A DNA stretch of 16,399 nt from CAZPAN01 sp964428485 (GCA_964428485.1 CAYRYP010000030.1:1-16399), one strand, 5' to 3'. Positions 1-7,421 are shown, counted from the first letter of the stretch. Program-made: numbers and translations. Notes: generated from the letters alone by a model not told the origin.

Positions 1-13
1 AGGGGTAACTACT

Positions 14-391
14 ATGTATGCTGTGATTCGTACCGGCGGCAAGCAGTACAAGGTCTCCGAGGGCGATGTCATCGATATCGAGAAGCTCGACGGAAACGTC
101 GGCGACAAGGTGGAGTTCGAGGTTCTTTTCGTCTGCAGCGGATCCAAGATCATCATCGAGCCTGAGAAGGTGGCGAAGGCCAAGGTGACCGGCGAGATCG
201 TCGAGCATTTCAAGGGCACCAAGCAGATTGTCTTCAAGTTCAAGAAGCGCAAGAACTACAAGAGGCTCAAGGGTCATCGTCAGAATCTGAGCAAGGTTCG
301 CATCACCTCTGTCAAGTCCACCACCCGTGCCAAGAAGGCCGCGGCCGCGCCCGCTGCCGAGGAGGCCGCAGTGGCTACGGACGCCGAGTAG
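14..391 (+). CDS. rplU: 50S ribosomal protein L21
   Basis: Structural protein of the large ribosomal subunit that binds 23S rRNA. The 125-residue product opens with the family start MYAVIRTGGKQYKV and carries the basic block KFKKRKNYKRLKGHRQ, the RNA-binding part, at about residues 76-91. The family is usually 100-105 residues; here about 19 extra residues rich in Ala and Glu follow the basic core (from about residue 107), a low-complexity tail common in high-GC Gram-positives. AGGGG at 1-5 precedes the ATG at a workable distance, and no earlier start is visible in the window. It is followed by L27 and Obg, the standard order for this locus, so co-transcription with rpmA is expected. Its own promoter lies outside the window. 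Confidence 0.97.
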   Translation: MYAVIRTGGKQYKVSEGDVIDIEKLDGNVGDKVEFEVLFVCSGSKIIIEPEKVAKAKVTGEIVEHFKGTKQIVFKFKKRKNYKRLKGHRQNLSKVRITSVKSTTRAKKAAAAPAAEEAAVATDAE

Positions 392-423
392 TGCGCTTCT
401 CGGAGCATCAAGGGTTACAATAG

Positions 424-466
424 GGGCCCGTGCGGGCCTGGGTTTCAGCCGGCCTTCGGGCACGGC
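424..466 (+). other. two hairpins in the rplU-rpmA gap
   Basis: Two stems lie in the 105-nt gap. The first pairs GGCCC 425-429 with GGGCC 434-438 around a four-base loop. The second pairs 448-454 with 459-466 around a UUCG tetraloop; it has seven base pairs and one bulged A at 462. No U run follows either, so they do not look like rho-independent terminators. They could act as an mRNA processing or stability element, or tune L27 translation. The pairing is seen in the sequence; the role is inferred. Confidence 0.45.
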
Positions 467-496
467 ACTTCGAACATCTGAGTGAGGTAGAGAGAA

Positions 497-751
497 ATGG
501 CACATAAGAAGGGACTCGGTTCTTCGCGTAATGGCCGCGATTCCCACGCCAAGCGTCTCGGCGTCAAGCGCTTCGCCGGCCAGACCGTCAACGCCGGCAC
601 CATTCTCGTCCGTCAGCGTGGCACCCGCTTTCATCCGGGCGACAATGTCGGACGCGGCAAGGACGACACCCTGTTCGCCCTCAAGACAGGCGTCGTGGAC
701 TTCACCCGCGGCGACAAGCGCAGGGTCCACATCCGACCGATCGAGGACTAG
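497..751 (+). CDS. rpmA: 50S ribosomal protein L27
   Basis: Large-subunit protein whose N-terminus reaches the peptidyl-transferase centre. The 84-residue product has the full family pattern: MAHKKGLGSSRNGRDS at the start, then RLGVKRFAGQ, GTILVRQRGTRFHPG and a C-terminal GDKRRVHIRP. It begins directly with the mature AHKK end, with no cleavable N-terminal extension of the kind removed by the Prp protease in Firmicutes, and no prp-like gene lies between rplU and rpmA. GAGGT at 483-487 is a suitable ribosome site for this ATG. It sits 105 nt after rplU and shares the operon. The overlapping frame at 531-764 is a shadow. Confidence 0.97.
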   Translation: MAHKKGLGSSRNGRDSHAKRLGVKRFAGQTVNAGTILVRQRGTRFHPGDNVGRGKDDTLFALKTGVVDFTRGDKRRVHIRPIED

Positions 752-780
752 TCAACTGGCCTGAAGGTCTAAGACTCGGT

Positions 781-818
781 CCCCGATATGGGGTGCGCGC
801 TGCCGTTCAGCAGGCGCG
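781..818 (+). other. two hairpins early in the obg leader
   Basis: CCCC 781-784 can pair with GGGG 790-793 across five bases. Just after it, 796-803 (CGCGCTGC) can pair with 810-818 as eight base pairs with a single bulged G at 814 and a six-base loop. They open a series of stems that continues at 842-888 and 908-935, so most of the 197-nt rpmA-obg gap can be base-paired. No protein with family similarity is encoded here. Confidence 0.4.
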
Positions 819-841
819 TCCCCGCATTGCGAAACCGTTAC

Positions 842-888
842 AGAAGAGTCCCATCCTACGGCCATGTGCGCATAGGAGGGGCTCTTCT
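842..888 (+). terminator. terminator or attenuator hairpin between rpmA and obg
   Basis: AGAAGAG 842-848 pairs with CTCTTCT 882-888. The stem continues through a T-G wobble (849/881), CCC with GGG (850-852/878-880), a bulged A853, and TCCTA 854-858 with TAGGA 873-877. That gives about 16 base pairs around a 14-base loop. The 5' arm is A-rich and the 3' arm ends TTCTTG, the same style as the terminator at 13257-13297. It could end rplU-rpmA transcription or pass only part of it on to obg. No strong promoter is visible between it and obg, which favours partial readthrough. Confidence 0.55.
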
Positions 889-907
889 TGCATATACAGG
901 ATCCGAA

Positions 908-935
908 CTGGGGACGACATGGTCGCATGCCCCGG
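908..935 (+). promoter_or_regulatory. hairpin beside the obg ribosome binding site
   Basis: CTGGGG 908-913 can pair with CCCCGG 930-935 (one T-G wobble), and inside it CGAC 915-918 pairs with GTCG 922-925 around ATG. The stem ends one base before the AGGAGGT at 937-943 that serves the TTG start of obg. A stem this close to the ribosome site could change initiation, or could simply keep the site single-stranded. This is inferred from position only. Confidence 0.4.
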
Positions 936-948
936 CAGGAGGTCGAAG

Positions 949-2343
949 TTGTTCACTGACCAGTCGCATATCTTCGTGAAGGCCGGAGACGGAGGCGCTG
1001 GCTGCATGTCGTTTCGTCGCGAGGCATATGTTCCCAAGGGAGGACCCGACGGTGGCGACGGTGGGCGCGGGGGCGATGTGGTCCTCGAGGCCGACAAGGC
1101 CGTGTCGTCGCTGATCGACTATCGTTTCAAGCATCACTTCAAGGCCCAGAGGGGAACCCATGGCAAGGGTTCGAAGAAGAATGGCGCCGAGGGCGAAGAT
1201 TTGATCCTCAAGGTCCCCCTGGGGACGATCGTGCGGGAGTATGACGAGGAGAGCAAGCAAGCAGGCGACCTCATCGCGGATCTGACCGTGCATGGCGAGC
1301 GCGTGATCGTAGCCAAGGGAGGCCAGGGCGGTCTGGGTAACACCCACTTTGTGACTCCGACCCGCCGCGCGCCCGCATTCGCCGAGCTCGGGGAGCCGGG
1401 CGAGGAGTGCTGGATCGAGCTTGAGATGAAGTTGATGGCAGACGCCGCCCTGGTGGGCATGCCGAGCGCTGGCAAGTCGTCGATGATCGCCCGTATGAGT
1501 GCCGCGCGTCCCAAGATCGCGGACTATCCGTTCACCACGCTCGTACCCAACCTGGGCATGGTCCGCTCCGACGATTACAGCTTCGTGGTGGCGGACGTTC
1601 CTGGCCTCATAGAGGGGGCGGCCTCCGGCAAGGGGCTGGGCCACGAGTTCCTGCGGCACATCGAGCGCACTGCCCTCATCATCCACGTCGTGGACATGAC
1701 AGGATCGTACGAGCAGCGCGACCCGGTGGAAGACTACGAGATCATCAACCGTGAGCTGGAGCTATACGCATCCGATCTCGCGGAGCGCCCGCAGATCGTC
1801 GTCGCCAATAAGATCGATGTTGCGGGAGTAGAGGACAACGTCAGACGCCTCAAGGAGAGGGTGCGCCAGGATGCGATAGAGGCAGCTGGCGGCGATGAGT
1901 TTGCGGACAGCGTGCAGGAGGCGAGGGTCTTCGAGGTCTCCGCACTCACAGGCGAAGGAATTCCTAGCCTGATCGCCGCTGTCGCTCAGAAGGTCCACGA
2001 ACTCAGGAGCGCCATGCCCCAGGAAGACCACGTGCGATACGATCAGGTCTGGGAGCACAAGCGCCAGGAGCGTGACCGAGTGTTCGAGGTACACAACCTC
2101 GGCGGAGGAGTGTTCGAGGTCGTGGGCAAGCAGGCCGAGCGCATCGTCATCCAAACCGAGTGGGACAATGACGAGGCCATCGACTACATGGAGAGGCGCC
2201 TGCGCGGAATTGGGGTTATCAAAGCCCTGGAGGAGGCGGGTGCACGCACAGGGGACGAGATCAGGATCCTCGGAAGGTCGTTTGCCTATCAGAGCTCTTC
2301 GTGGGACGACGACGATGACTATCCGGAGGTGGAATGGGTATGA
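949..2343 (+). CDS. obg: GTPase Obg (CgtA), 50S assembly factor
   Basis: Ribosome-associated GTPase that binds the immature large subunit and links growth state to ribosome assembly. I place the start at TTG 949: AGGAGGT at 937-943 is ideally spaced, and the product then opens FTDQSHIFVKAGDGGAGC, where the family begins. An ATG at 793 would add 52 residues unlike any Obg. From 949 the product has 464 residues. Order: glycine-rich Obg fold (1-158); G domain with GMPSAGKSS (170-178), DVPGLIEG (216-223), NKID (287-290) and SALTGEG (331-337); OCT domain from about 378; acidic tail with WDDDDD. Its TGA overlaps the proB start, suggesting translational coupling. The leader is strongly structured. 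Confidence 0.96.
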   Translation: MFTDQSHIFVKAGDGGAGCMSFRREAYVPKGGPDGGDGGRGGDVVLEADKAVSSLIDYRFKHHFKAQRGTHGKGSKKNGAEGEDLILKVPLGTIVREYDEESKQAGDLIADLTVHGERVIVAKGGQGGLGNTHFVTPTRRAPAFAELGEPGEECWIELEMKLMADAALVGMPSAGKSSMIARMSAARPKIADYPFTTLVPNLGMVRSDDYSFVVADVPGLIEGAASGKGLGHEFLRHIERTALIIHVVDMTGSYEQRDPVEDYEIINRELELYASDLAERPQIVVANKIDVAGVEDNVRRLKERVRQDAIEAAGGDEFADSVQEARVFEVSALTGEGIPSLIAAVAQKVHELRSAMPQEDHVRYDQVWEHKRQERDRVFEVHNLGGGVFEVVGKQAERIVIQTEWDNDEAIDYMERRLRGIGVIKALEEAGARTGDEIRILGRSFAYQSSSWDDDDDYPEVEWV

Positions 2344-3557
2344 GTGATAGGGACAACACCATCTCCCAGGATGGTGACGCCATATCGCGGGCCGACGAGG
2401 GCGATGCGGCGGTACTGGCCGACAATGAGAGGGGTGGATCGGACCTGCCCCGCAGGGTGGTAGTGAAGATCGGAACATCCACCCTGATCGATTCGGACAG
2501 GCGTCTGCGGATGTCGTTCATCTACGAGCTCGCCAGGCAGGTCCACGATCTGCGCGAGTTGGGCATCGATGTCGTTATAGTCTCGTCGGGCGCCATTGGC
2601 GTGGGACTCAGGCGTCTTAGGCTCAGGCACAGACCGGAGAGCATCTCGATGCTCCAGGCCGCAGCTGCTATCGGGCAAGTCGAGCTCTCTAGCAGATACG
2701 ATGATGCCTTCTACCATTATGGGATCCAGCTCGCGCAGGTGCTTCTCACCCGCCACGAGACGCGGGAGCGCGACTCCTATCTGCATGCGCGCGATACGCT
2801 CGAGCAGCTGATGGAGCTTGGTGTGGTGCCCCTGGTGAACGAGAACGACACCGTGTCGGTCGACGAGATCCGATTCGGCGACAACGACACGCTCGCGACG
2901 CTCGTGGCAACCATGGTCAACGCCGATCTGGTGATTCTGCTTTCGGATATCGAGGGACTCTACACGACCGATCCCCGCACCAGCGAGGACGCAAAGCTGC
3001 TGGAGCATGTGGGGGCCGTGACCGACGAGCTCTACGAGTCCGCCGGCGGGGCGGGCAGCGCCTACGGATCCGGCGGGATGGTCACCAAGCTAAAGGCCGC
3101 CAGGGTGTTGATGGCCGCTGGCATCCCGATGGTCATATGCCAGGGCACCAGGCCCAATGTGGTCTACGACGTGGCAACCGGTGAGCACGTGGGAACCATG
3201 TTCGACATGGACGAGAAGACCCACCACGCCAACGCGCGAAAGCTTTGGATCGTGCTGGGAGATAGCCCGAAGGGCGATGTGATCGTCGATGGGGGCGCGG
3301 CGCTGGCCCTTAAGGAAAACGGGGGGTCGCTGCTGCCCGTTGGCATTCGCGAGGTGCGCGGCGACTTTGTCACGGGGGATCCGGTAAACGTCCACGACAT
3401 GCTTGGACGGCTTGTGGCGAGGGGGCTCGCCAGGATGTCGTCCGACGAGATGCGGTCGGTCATAGGCTGCAATTCCGCCTATATACAGGACCACGGACTC
3501 CTGCCCGATCACAAAGATCCGGTGGCGGTTCATCGCGATGAGATGGTGGTCTTCTAG
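2334..3557 (+). CDS. proB: glutamate 5-kinase
   Basis: Phosphorylates L-glutamate with ATP, the first and usually proline-inhibited step of proline synthesis; cytoplasmic. The 407-residue product has the amino-acid-kinase domain (VVVKIGTSTL near residue 42, VIVSSGAIGVG, NENDTV, FGDNDTLATLVA, LSDIEGLYTTDPR, GSGGMVTKLKAA) followed by a C-terminal PUA domain from about residue 303, as in full-length ProB. About 38 acidic, non-conserved residues precede the kinase core; no good internal start with a ribosome site was found, so the extension may be real. GGAGG at 2325-2329 lies 4 nt from ATG 2334 and 10 nt from ATG 2340 (the latter forms ATGA with the obg stop), so either may be used. Coupled to obg, upstream of proA. 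Confidence 0.96.
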   Translation: MGMSDRDNTISQDGDAISRADEGDAAVLADNERGGSDLPRRVVVKIGTSTLIDSDRRLRMSFIYELARQVHDLRELGIDVVIVSSGAIGVGLRRLRLRHRPESISMLQAAAAIGQVELSSRYDDAFYHYGIQLAQVLLTRHETRERDSYLHARDTLEQLMELGVVPLVNENDTVSVDEIRFGDNDTLATLVATMVNADLVILLSDIEGLYTTDPRTSEDAKLLEHVGAVTDELYESAGGAGSAYGSGGMVTKLKAARVLMAAGIPMVICQGTRPNVVYDVATGEHVGTMFDMDEKTHHANARKLWIVLGDSPKGDVIVDGGAALALKENGGSLLPVGIREVRGDFVTGDPVNVHDMLGRLVARGLARMSSDEMRSVIGCNSAYIQDHGLLPDHKDPVAVHRDEMVVF

Positions 3558-3598
3558 CGATCCTTGCGTATCGCGGTTCCTGCCCGCAGAAGCGCGGC

Positions 3599-3609
3599 TA
3601 GAATATAAG
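3599..3609 (+). promoter_or_regulatory. possible -10 element for proA
   Basis: The 157-nt proB-proA gap holds TAGAAT at 3599-3604 overlapping TATAAG at 3604-3609. The best upstream match, TTCCTG at 3577-3582, is a poor -35. An inverted repeat GCGAT/ATCGC (3557-3561 and 3570-3574) lies at the end of proB, and GGCA/TGCC makes a small stem further on. Nothing else in the gap is recognisable, so a separate proA promoter is possible but weakly supported. Confidence 0.25.
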
Positions 3610-3714
3610 GGCGCGGGGGCGCAAGGCATGGTGCCGTCCGCTGTCCGTGCGTTCGGGTTATGTAATCGGTTCCGGGTCTTCCTGGCGCGGATGGGACGAC
3701 GATAGGAGTGAGCG

Positions 3715-5001
3715 ATGATGGACAACGGCAACGTCTCTGAGGTGATGCAGATAGCCCTTAGGGCCAGGGAGGCATCCGAGAAACTGGCCAGGCTCGACTC
3801 ATCCACCCGCAACGCGGCTCTCACCGCGATGGCCGATGCGCTTGTGGAGCATGCCGGGGAGATCGTCGCGGCAAACGCCAAGGACATGGAGAGAGCCAAG
3901 GCCGAGGGGATGAAGCCCTCGTTGCAGGACCGTCTCCTGCTGACCGAGGAGCGCATCGACGGTATCGCATCTGCGCTGCGTGAGCTCGTTGCCGAGAGCG
4001 ACCCGATAGGCGAGATCATCGAGGGTAGGGTGCTCGCGAGCGGCATCAAGCTCACGCACGTAAGGGTGCCGCTAGGAGTGGTCGCCATGATCTACGAGGC
4101 CAGGCCTAATGTCACCGCGGATGCGGCGGGTCTGTGCATCAAGACGGCCAACGCCTGCATACTCAGGGGAGGGTCGGCCGCGATCGACACCAATCTCGCG
4201 ATGACGCAGATCCTCTCCGATGCCGCTACTGCGGCAGGCCTTCCCGACAACTCCATACAGTCGATAGCCACCACCGACCGCGCCGCCACCAACGAGCTCA
4301 TGGGGCTCCATGGCTTCGTGGACGTGTTGATCCCGCGCGGTGGAAGTTCGCTTATCCAGAACTGCGTGGAGAACTCCAAGGTGCCTGTCATAGAGACCGG
4401 AACCGGCAACTGCCACATATACATCCACGAGTTGGGCGACCTCGAGATGGCCAGACCCATCATCATCAATGCCAAGTGTCAGCGCCCGGGCGTCTGTAAC
4501 GCATGCGAGTCGCTGCTGATCGACGAGTCCATCGCGGCCGATGCGCTGCCCCCGATCATCTCCGATCTGGTGGACAACGGCGTAACCATACACGCCGATG
4601 CGCGCGCCCGCGAGATCGCTGCTGGAATGGACCTTCCCGAAGGCGCCGTGGTCGAGGGGACCGAGGAGGACTGGGGAACCGAGTACCTGTCGCTCGACAT
4701 CTCGATCAAGACGGTCAGCGGGCTCGACGAGGCGATCGCGCACATAAACAGGTACGGGACCAAGCACTCCGAGGCCATCATCACCTCCGACTACGATGCC
4801 GCTATGCGCTTCACCAACGGGGTGGACGCCGCGGCGGTCTATGTCAACGCCTCTACGAGGTTTACAGACGGGGGTATGTTCGGGTTGGGTGCGGAGATCG
4901 GCATCTCCACCCAGAAGCTGCATGCACGCGGTCCGATGGGTCTGACTGCGATGACCACTTCCAAGTACGTTCTCATGGGAAGCGGACAGATCAGATGCTA
5001 A
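3715..5001 (+). CDS. proA: gamma-glutamyl phosphate reductase
   Basis: Reduces gamma-glutamyl phosphate to glutamate 5-semialdehyde with NADPH, the second step of proline synthesis, taking the unstable product of ProB. The 428-residue product matches the usual length (about 415-420). Visible marks are LGVVAMIYEARPNVTADAA in the cofactor domain, the TGTGNCHIY block, and QRPGVCNACE, whose first Cys (residue 261) aligns with the catalytic thiol of the aldehyde dehydrogenase fold; near the end come FTDGGMFGLGAEIGIS and GPMGLTAMT. AGGAG at 3704-3708 lies 6 nt before ATG 3715; a second ATG follows at 3718. The stop overlaps the start of nadD by 7 nt. The long antisense frames inside this gene are shadows. 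Confidence 0.97.
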   Translation: MMDNGNVSEVMQIALRAREASEKLARLDSSTRNAALTAMADALVEHAGEIVAANAKDMERAKAEGMKPSLQDRLLLTEERIDGIASALRELVAESDPIGEIIEGRVLASGIKLTHVRVPLGVVAMIYEARPNVTADAAGLCIKTANACILRGGSAAIDTNLAMTQILSDAATAAGLPDNSIQSIATTDRAATNELMGLHGFVDVLIPRGGSSLIQNCVENSKVPVIETGTGNCHIYIHELGDLEMARPIIINAKCQRPGVCNACESLLIDESIAADALPPIISDLVDNGVTIHADARAREIAAGMDLPEGAVVEGTEEDWGTEYLSLDISIKTVSGLDEAIAHINRYGTKHSEAIITSDYDAAMRFTNGVDAAAVYVNASTRFTDGGMFGLGAEIGISTQKLHARGPMGLTAMTTSKYVLMGSGQIRC

Positions 5002-5660
5002 TCTCCCCGAGGGTCGATGAGGCGCTGCTGGAAGACCCGGGGCGGTCGCTGCGCATCGGCATCATGGGGGGGACGTTCGACCCGATACACTTCGGGCACC
5101 TGATATGCGCCGAGCAGGCCCGTGAGCAGTTCTCCCTCGACTACGTGGTGTTCATGCCCACGGGTAATCCCGTGTTCAAGGTGGGCAGGAAGGTCTCGCC
5201 GGCTGAGGACAGGTTCAACATGGCCGTGATCGCCACGCGCAAGAATCCGCAGTTCGATGTGAGCCGCATCGAGGTCGAGCGCGAGGGGGTCACCTACACC
5301 TACGACACTCTGGTCGAGCTGCGCTCGCGCCTGCCCGAGAGCAGCGAGCTCTTTTTCATCACCGGTGCTGACGCGATTATGAGCCTCCTTCGATGGAAGA
5401 ACGTCGACCAGATGATGAAGCTTGCTAACTTCGTAGCGGCCACCCGGCCGGGCTACGACTACACCGAGCTGCGCGAGTCCATAGCCGAGGACAACACGCT
5501 GGTGGACAGTGTGTCGTTCTTCGAGGTGCCGGGACTCGCGATCTCCTCGACCGATCTTCGTGAGCGCATCGCGGCGGGCAAGTCGATAACCTACATGACT
5601 CCGGTGACGGTGGCTAACTACATACGAACCCACAGGCTCTATATCGACCAGGGCGAGTAA
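4995..5660 (+). CDS. nadD: nicotinate-nucleotide adenylyltransferase
   Basis: Transfers AMP from ATP to nicotinate mononucleotide, giving deamido-NAD in NAD synthesis. With ATG 4995 the product has 221 residues, near the family norm. GGTFDPIHFGH (residues 25-35) holds the T/HxGH nucleotidyltransferase motif (H32, H35), ITGADAI follows mid-protein, and ISSTDLRERI (183-192) is the C-terminal phosphate-binding motif. The same frame stays open back to 4503, but that part lies over proA and encodes no NadD-like sequence. There is no clear ribosome site before ATG 4995, and the start overlaps the last 7 nt of proA, so translation probably depends on coupling to proA. yqeK follows after 36 nt, the normal partner order. 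A seven-G run at 5066-5072 encodes the conserved Gly-Gly. Confidence 0.95.
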   Translation: MLISPRVDEALLEDPGRSLRIGIMGGTFDPIHFGHLICAEQAREQFSLDYVVFMPTGNPVFKVGRKVSPAEDRFNMAVIATRKNPQFDVSRIEVEREGVTYTYDTLVELRSRLPESSELFFITGADAIMSLLRWKNVDQMMKLANFVAATRPGYDYTELRESIAEDNTLVDSVSFFEVPGLAISSTDLRERIAAGKSITYMTPVTVANYIRTHRLYIDQGE

Positions 5661-5696
5661 GCCGGAAGGGTTTTAGAGGTACAGGAAAGGCGGGCG

Positions 5697-6470
5697 GTGT
5701 CCCAGATGATATCCGGCGTAGGCAGTGGAGAGCAGATGTGCGAGCACGAACAGGACGAAGTGAAAAGCGGGGGTATCAGGGACTTCGATCATATGATTTT
5801 CGGGCCGAGCGATATCCCCGACACCCCGATCGACGAACTGGTCGAGGAGCTGGCCTGGGGATTTTCCAGCGAGCAGAGAAGGTTTGTGGAGGAGGCTGCG
5901 GCAGAGCTCGAGCAGAGACTCACCACCCAGCGATTCTCACACTCGATCAGCGTCGCGCGAACCGCAGCCTCACTTGCAGAGGTCTACGGCACCGACCGCA
6001 CACTGTGTGTTTGCACCGGTCTGATCCACGATTGGGATAAGTGCTACAAGGGTCAGGACATGTTCGATCGTGCGAGGGATCTGGGGGTCGAGCTGCCTGA
6101 GGGCTACAGAAACCTGGAACCGCTGCTCCATGCGATCACCGGGGCTAGGGCGCTCGAACTGAGATTTCCGGGCATCGACCCGAGGATCGTGCAGGCCGTG
6201 GCGCGCCACACCTCTGGCGCGATCGACATGAGCGATTTGGACATGGTGGTCTACATCTCCGACTTGATAGAGCCTCTGCGCACGTTCGACCACCTCAAGG
6301 CACTTCGCGAGATGGTGGGCAAGGTTTCGCTGCGCGACCTGTTTGCCGCGTGCTTCAAGTCGACCATCGTGCACCTGGTGGAAAACGAGCGCTACTTGCA
6401 TCCCGATTCCGCCTCTATCTGGAACGCCTACGTGGCGCATCGCATAATCTTCCCGAAGTCCTCGAACTAG
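5697..6470 (+). CDS. yqeK: YqeK-type HD-domain phosphohydrolase
   Basis: HD-superfamily metal-dependent hydrolase; YqeK proteins split diadenosine tetraphosphate symmetrically to ADP. The 257-residue product has H82 (in RFSHSISVAR), H111-D112 (LIHDWDK), H145 (HAITG), H171 (RHTSG) and D189 (YISDLIEP), the expected HD set, and a family-like end with YLHPDSASIWNAYVAHR. YqeK proteins are usually about 190 residues; here about 65 residues of unrecognised sequence precede the domain. The GTG at 5697 is chosen because AGGAAAGG at 5683-5690 is correctly spaced; ATG 5706 is the alternative. It directly follows nadD, the typical partner. The other usual partner, rsfS, is separated from it by the PIG-L/FkbH pair and lies on the other strand. 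Confidence 0.88.
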   Translation: MSQMISGVGSGEQMCEHEQDEVKSGGIRDFDHMIFGPSDIPDTPIDELVEELAWGFSSEQRRFVEEAAAELEQRLTTQRFSHSISVARTAASLAEVYGTDRTLCVCTGLIHDWDKCYKGQDMFDRARDLGVELPEGYRNLEPLLHAITGARALELRFPGIDPRIVQAVARHTSGAIDMSDLDMVVYISDLIEPLRTFDHLKALREMVGKVSLRDLFAACFKSTIVHLVENERYLHPDSASIWNAYVAHRIIFPKSSN

Positions 6471-6498
6471 CCAGCGCTGCGGTCGCGTCAAGGGTTCG

Positions 6499-6504
6499 TA
6501 TACT
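6499..6504 (+). promoter_or_regulatory. possible -10 element for the PIG-L/FkbH pair
   Basis: TATACT lies in the 97-nt gap between yqeK and the PIG-L gene, about 64 nt before that start. It matches five of six consensus bases. No convincing -35 lies 15-19 nt upstream. No terminator for the yqeK operon is visible in this gap, so readthrough from the housekeeping block remains possible. Confidence 0.3.
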
Positions 6505-6549
6505 ATCAGTAGCTCAGTTCAAGAGCACGTAGTTTTGAAATGAGTCATT

Positions 6550-6563
6550 AGAAGGGAGCTTCT
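6550..6563 (+). promoter_or_regulatory. small hairpin carrying the ribosome site of the PIG-L gene
   Basis: AGAAG 6550-6554 pairs with CTTCT 6559-6563, leaving GGAG 6555-6558 as the loop. That loop is the only Shine-Dalgarno-like sequence before ATG 6568. Only five base pairs form, so any effect on translation would be mild. Confidence 0.35.
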
Positions 6564-6567
6564 TGTA

Positions 6568-7419
6568 ATGGGGTTTTTCAACAGGCATAGGAAAAATGCT
6601 GAACGCAGTGCAGGCAGCAGGCCTGGCTCATCGTTGAGTTCTAATGAATCAATTAACGTACTGCTCTTTTCTCCGCATCAGGATGATGAGTTGCTTACGA
6701 TGGGAATCTTTGCGGCAAATATCAGAGAGGGCGATATGAAGTCTGCGGGACTCTGCGCTGAAAGAGAGCGGGGGGGGGATGTAACTCTCCATGTCACGCT
6801 TTGCACAGATGGGTCGAGTTCTGCTGTATTTCCACTGCTATCCAATGGCTCTGAGTGCCCATTGCATGAGGGAGCCCATTTATTTGAGTTGTCTGAATCC
6901 GAGTTCGTAGACGGACGCGATCGCGAGTTCCTAGATAGCTGCAGAGCGCTTGGGTACAGGCCTTCTGAGATTCATTTCCCATATGTCCGCGCCAAGGACA
7001 AGTTCCTCGACGTTGAAACTTCGAAGAGGATCATCTCCTCTGCGCTTCGCTCACACCCTGAGGCCAGGGTGTGCACGTTCTATCCTCTCGAGGCCGAGTT
7101 CCAGCATTCGGATCACCGTAACCTGGGACGGGCCGCGCTTGAGTTGTTTGAGGAGGGGAAGATCACAGAGCTCGACCTCTATGTCGAGCCCTACCTGATC
7201 GGAAAACTGTCGGACGCCGGGATGCTCGACCGGCTCTCTCTCGAGGAGATGAAGCCGGGATCAGACTCTGCCTCAAGCCGTTTGGATAGGGCCATGGACG
7301 CATACGCCGCATGGGATCCGAGTGCTGGGAGGTTCGCGATAGGACGCCATTCAGTGACCACCGAGTTCTCTGACTTCCGCAGGGATAAGACCGCATATCA
7401 TAGGCTGTTAAGACGCTGA
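6568..7419 (+). CDS. PIG-L/LmbE-family deacetylase
   Basis: Zinc-dependent N-deacetylase family acting mostly on N-acetylglucosamine-type groups in glycolipids, small thiols or antibiotics; the substrate here is unknown. The 283-residue product has the metal and catalytic motif SPHQDDE (H37, D39, D40, E41) and the second metal site QHSDHRN (H180, H183); the usual proline of PHPDDE is Gln. After the first motif an unusual insert at about residues 55-75 includes the run of nine Gs at 6770-6778. The first 30 residues are basic and polar, with no signal peptide or membrane segment, so it is probably cytoplasmic. The first few hundred bases are clearly more A/T-rich than the flanking genes, a sign of transfer. 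It ends 2 nt before the FkbH-like gene, so the two form an operon. Confidence 0.87.
   Translation: MGFFNRHRKNAERSAGSRPGSSLSSNESINVLLFSPHQDDELLTMGIFAANIREGDMKSAGLCAERERGGDVTLHVTLCTDGSSSAVFPLLSNGSECPLHEGAHLFELSESEFVDGRDREFLDSCRALGYRPSEIHFPYVRAKDKFLDVETSKRIISSALRSHPEARVCTFYPLEAEFQHSDHRNLGRAALELFEEGKITELDLYVEPYLIGKLSDAGMLDRLSLEEMKPGSDSASSRLDRAMDAYAAWDPSAGRFAIGRHSVTTEFSDFRRDKTAYHRLLRR
6770..6778 (+). repeat. nine-G homopolymer in the PIG-L gene
   Basis: An uninterrupted run of nine Gs lies at codons 68-70 (Arg-Gly-Gly), in a variable insert between conserved parts of the fold. It is the longest G run I see in the window; the next, in nadD at 5066-5072, has seven. One base gained or lost would shift the frame and remove the second metal site. 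Confidence 0.85.
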
Positions 7420-7421
7420 TC

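Noticed and set aside
392..496. prp-like cysteine protease gene between rplU and rpmA
   Set aside because: The gap is only 105 nt with no suitable frame, and L27 here has no N-terminal extension to cleave.
856..1686. 276-codon minus-strand frame across the obg start
   Set aside because: Antisense to conserved Obg and G domains, with no domain or ribosome site of its own.
4072..4923. 283-codon minus-strand frame inside proA
   Set aside because: Antisense to a well-supported enzyme gene; the product is a shadow of proA codons.
4503..4994. Upstream in-frame extension of nadD
   Set aside because: It overlaps proA in another frame and encodes Arg-rich sequence unlike NadD; the family start fits ATG 4995.
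5066..5072. Seven-G run in nadD as a slippage site
   Set aside because: It encodes the conserved Gly-Gly of the nucleotide-binding motif in an essential gene and is short enough to be ordinary codon use.
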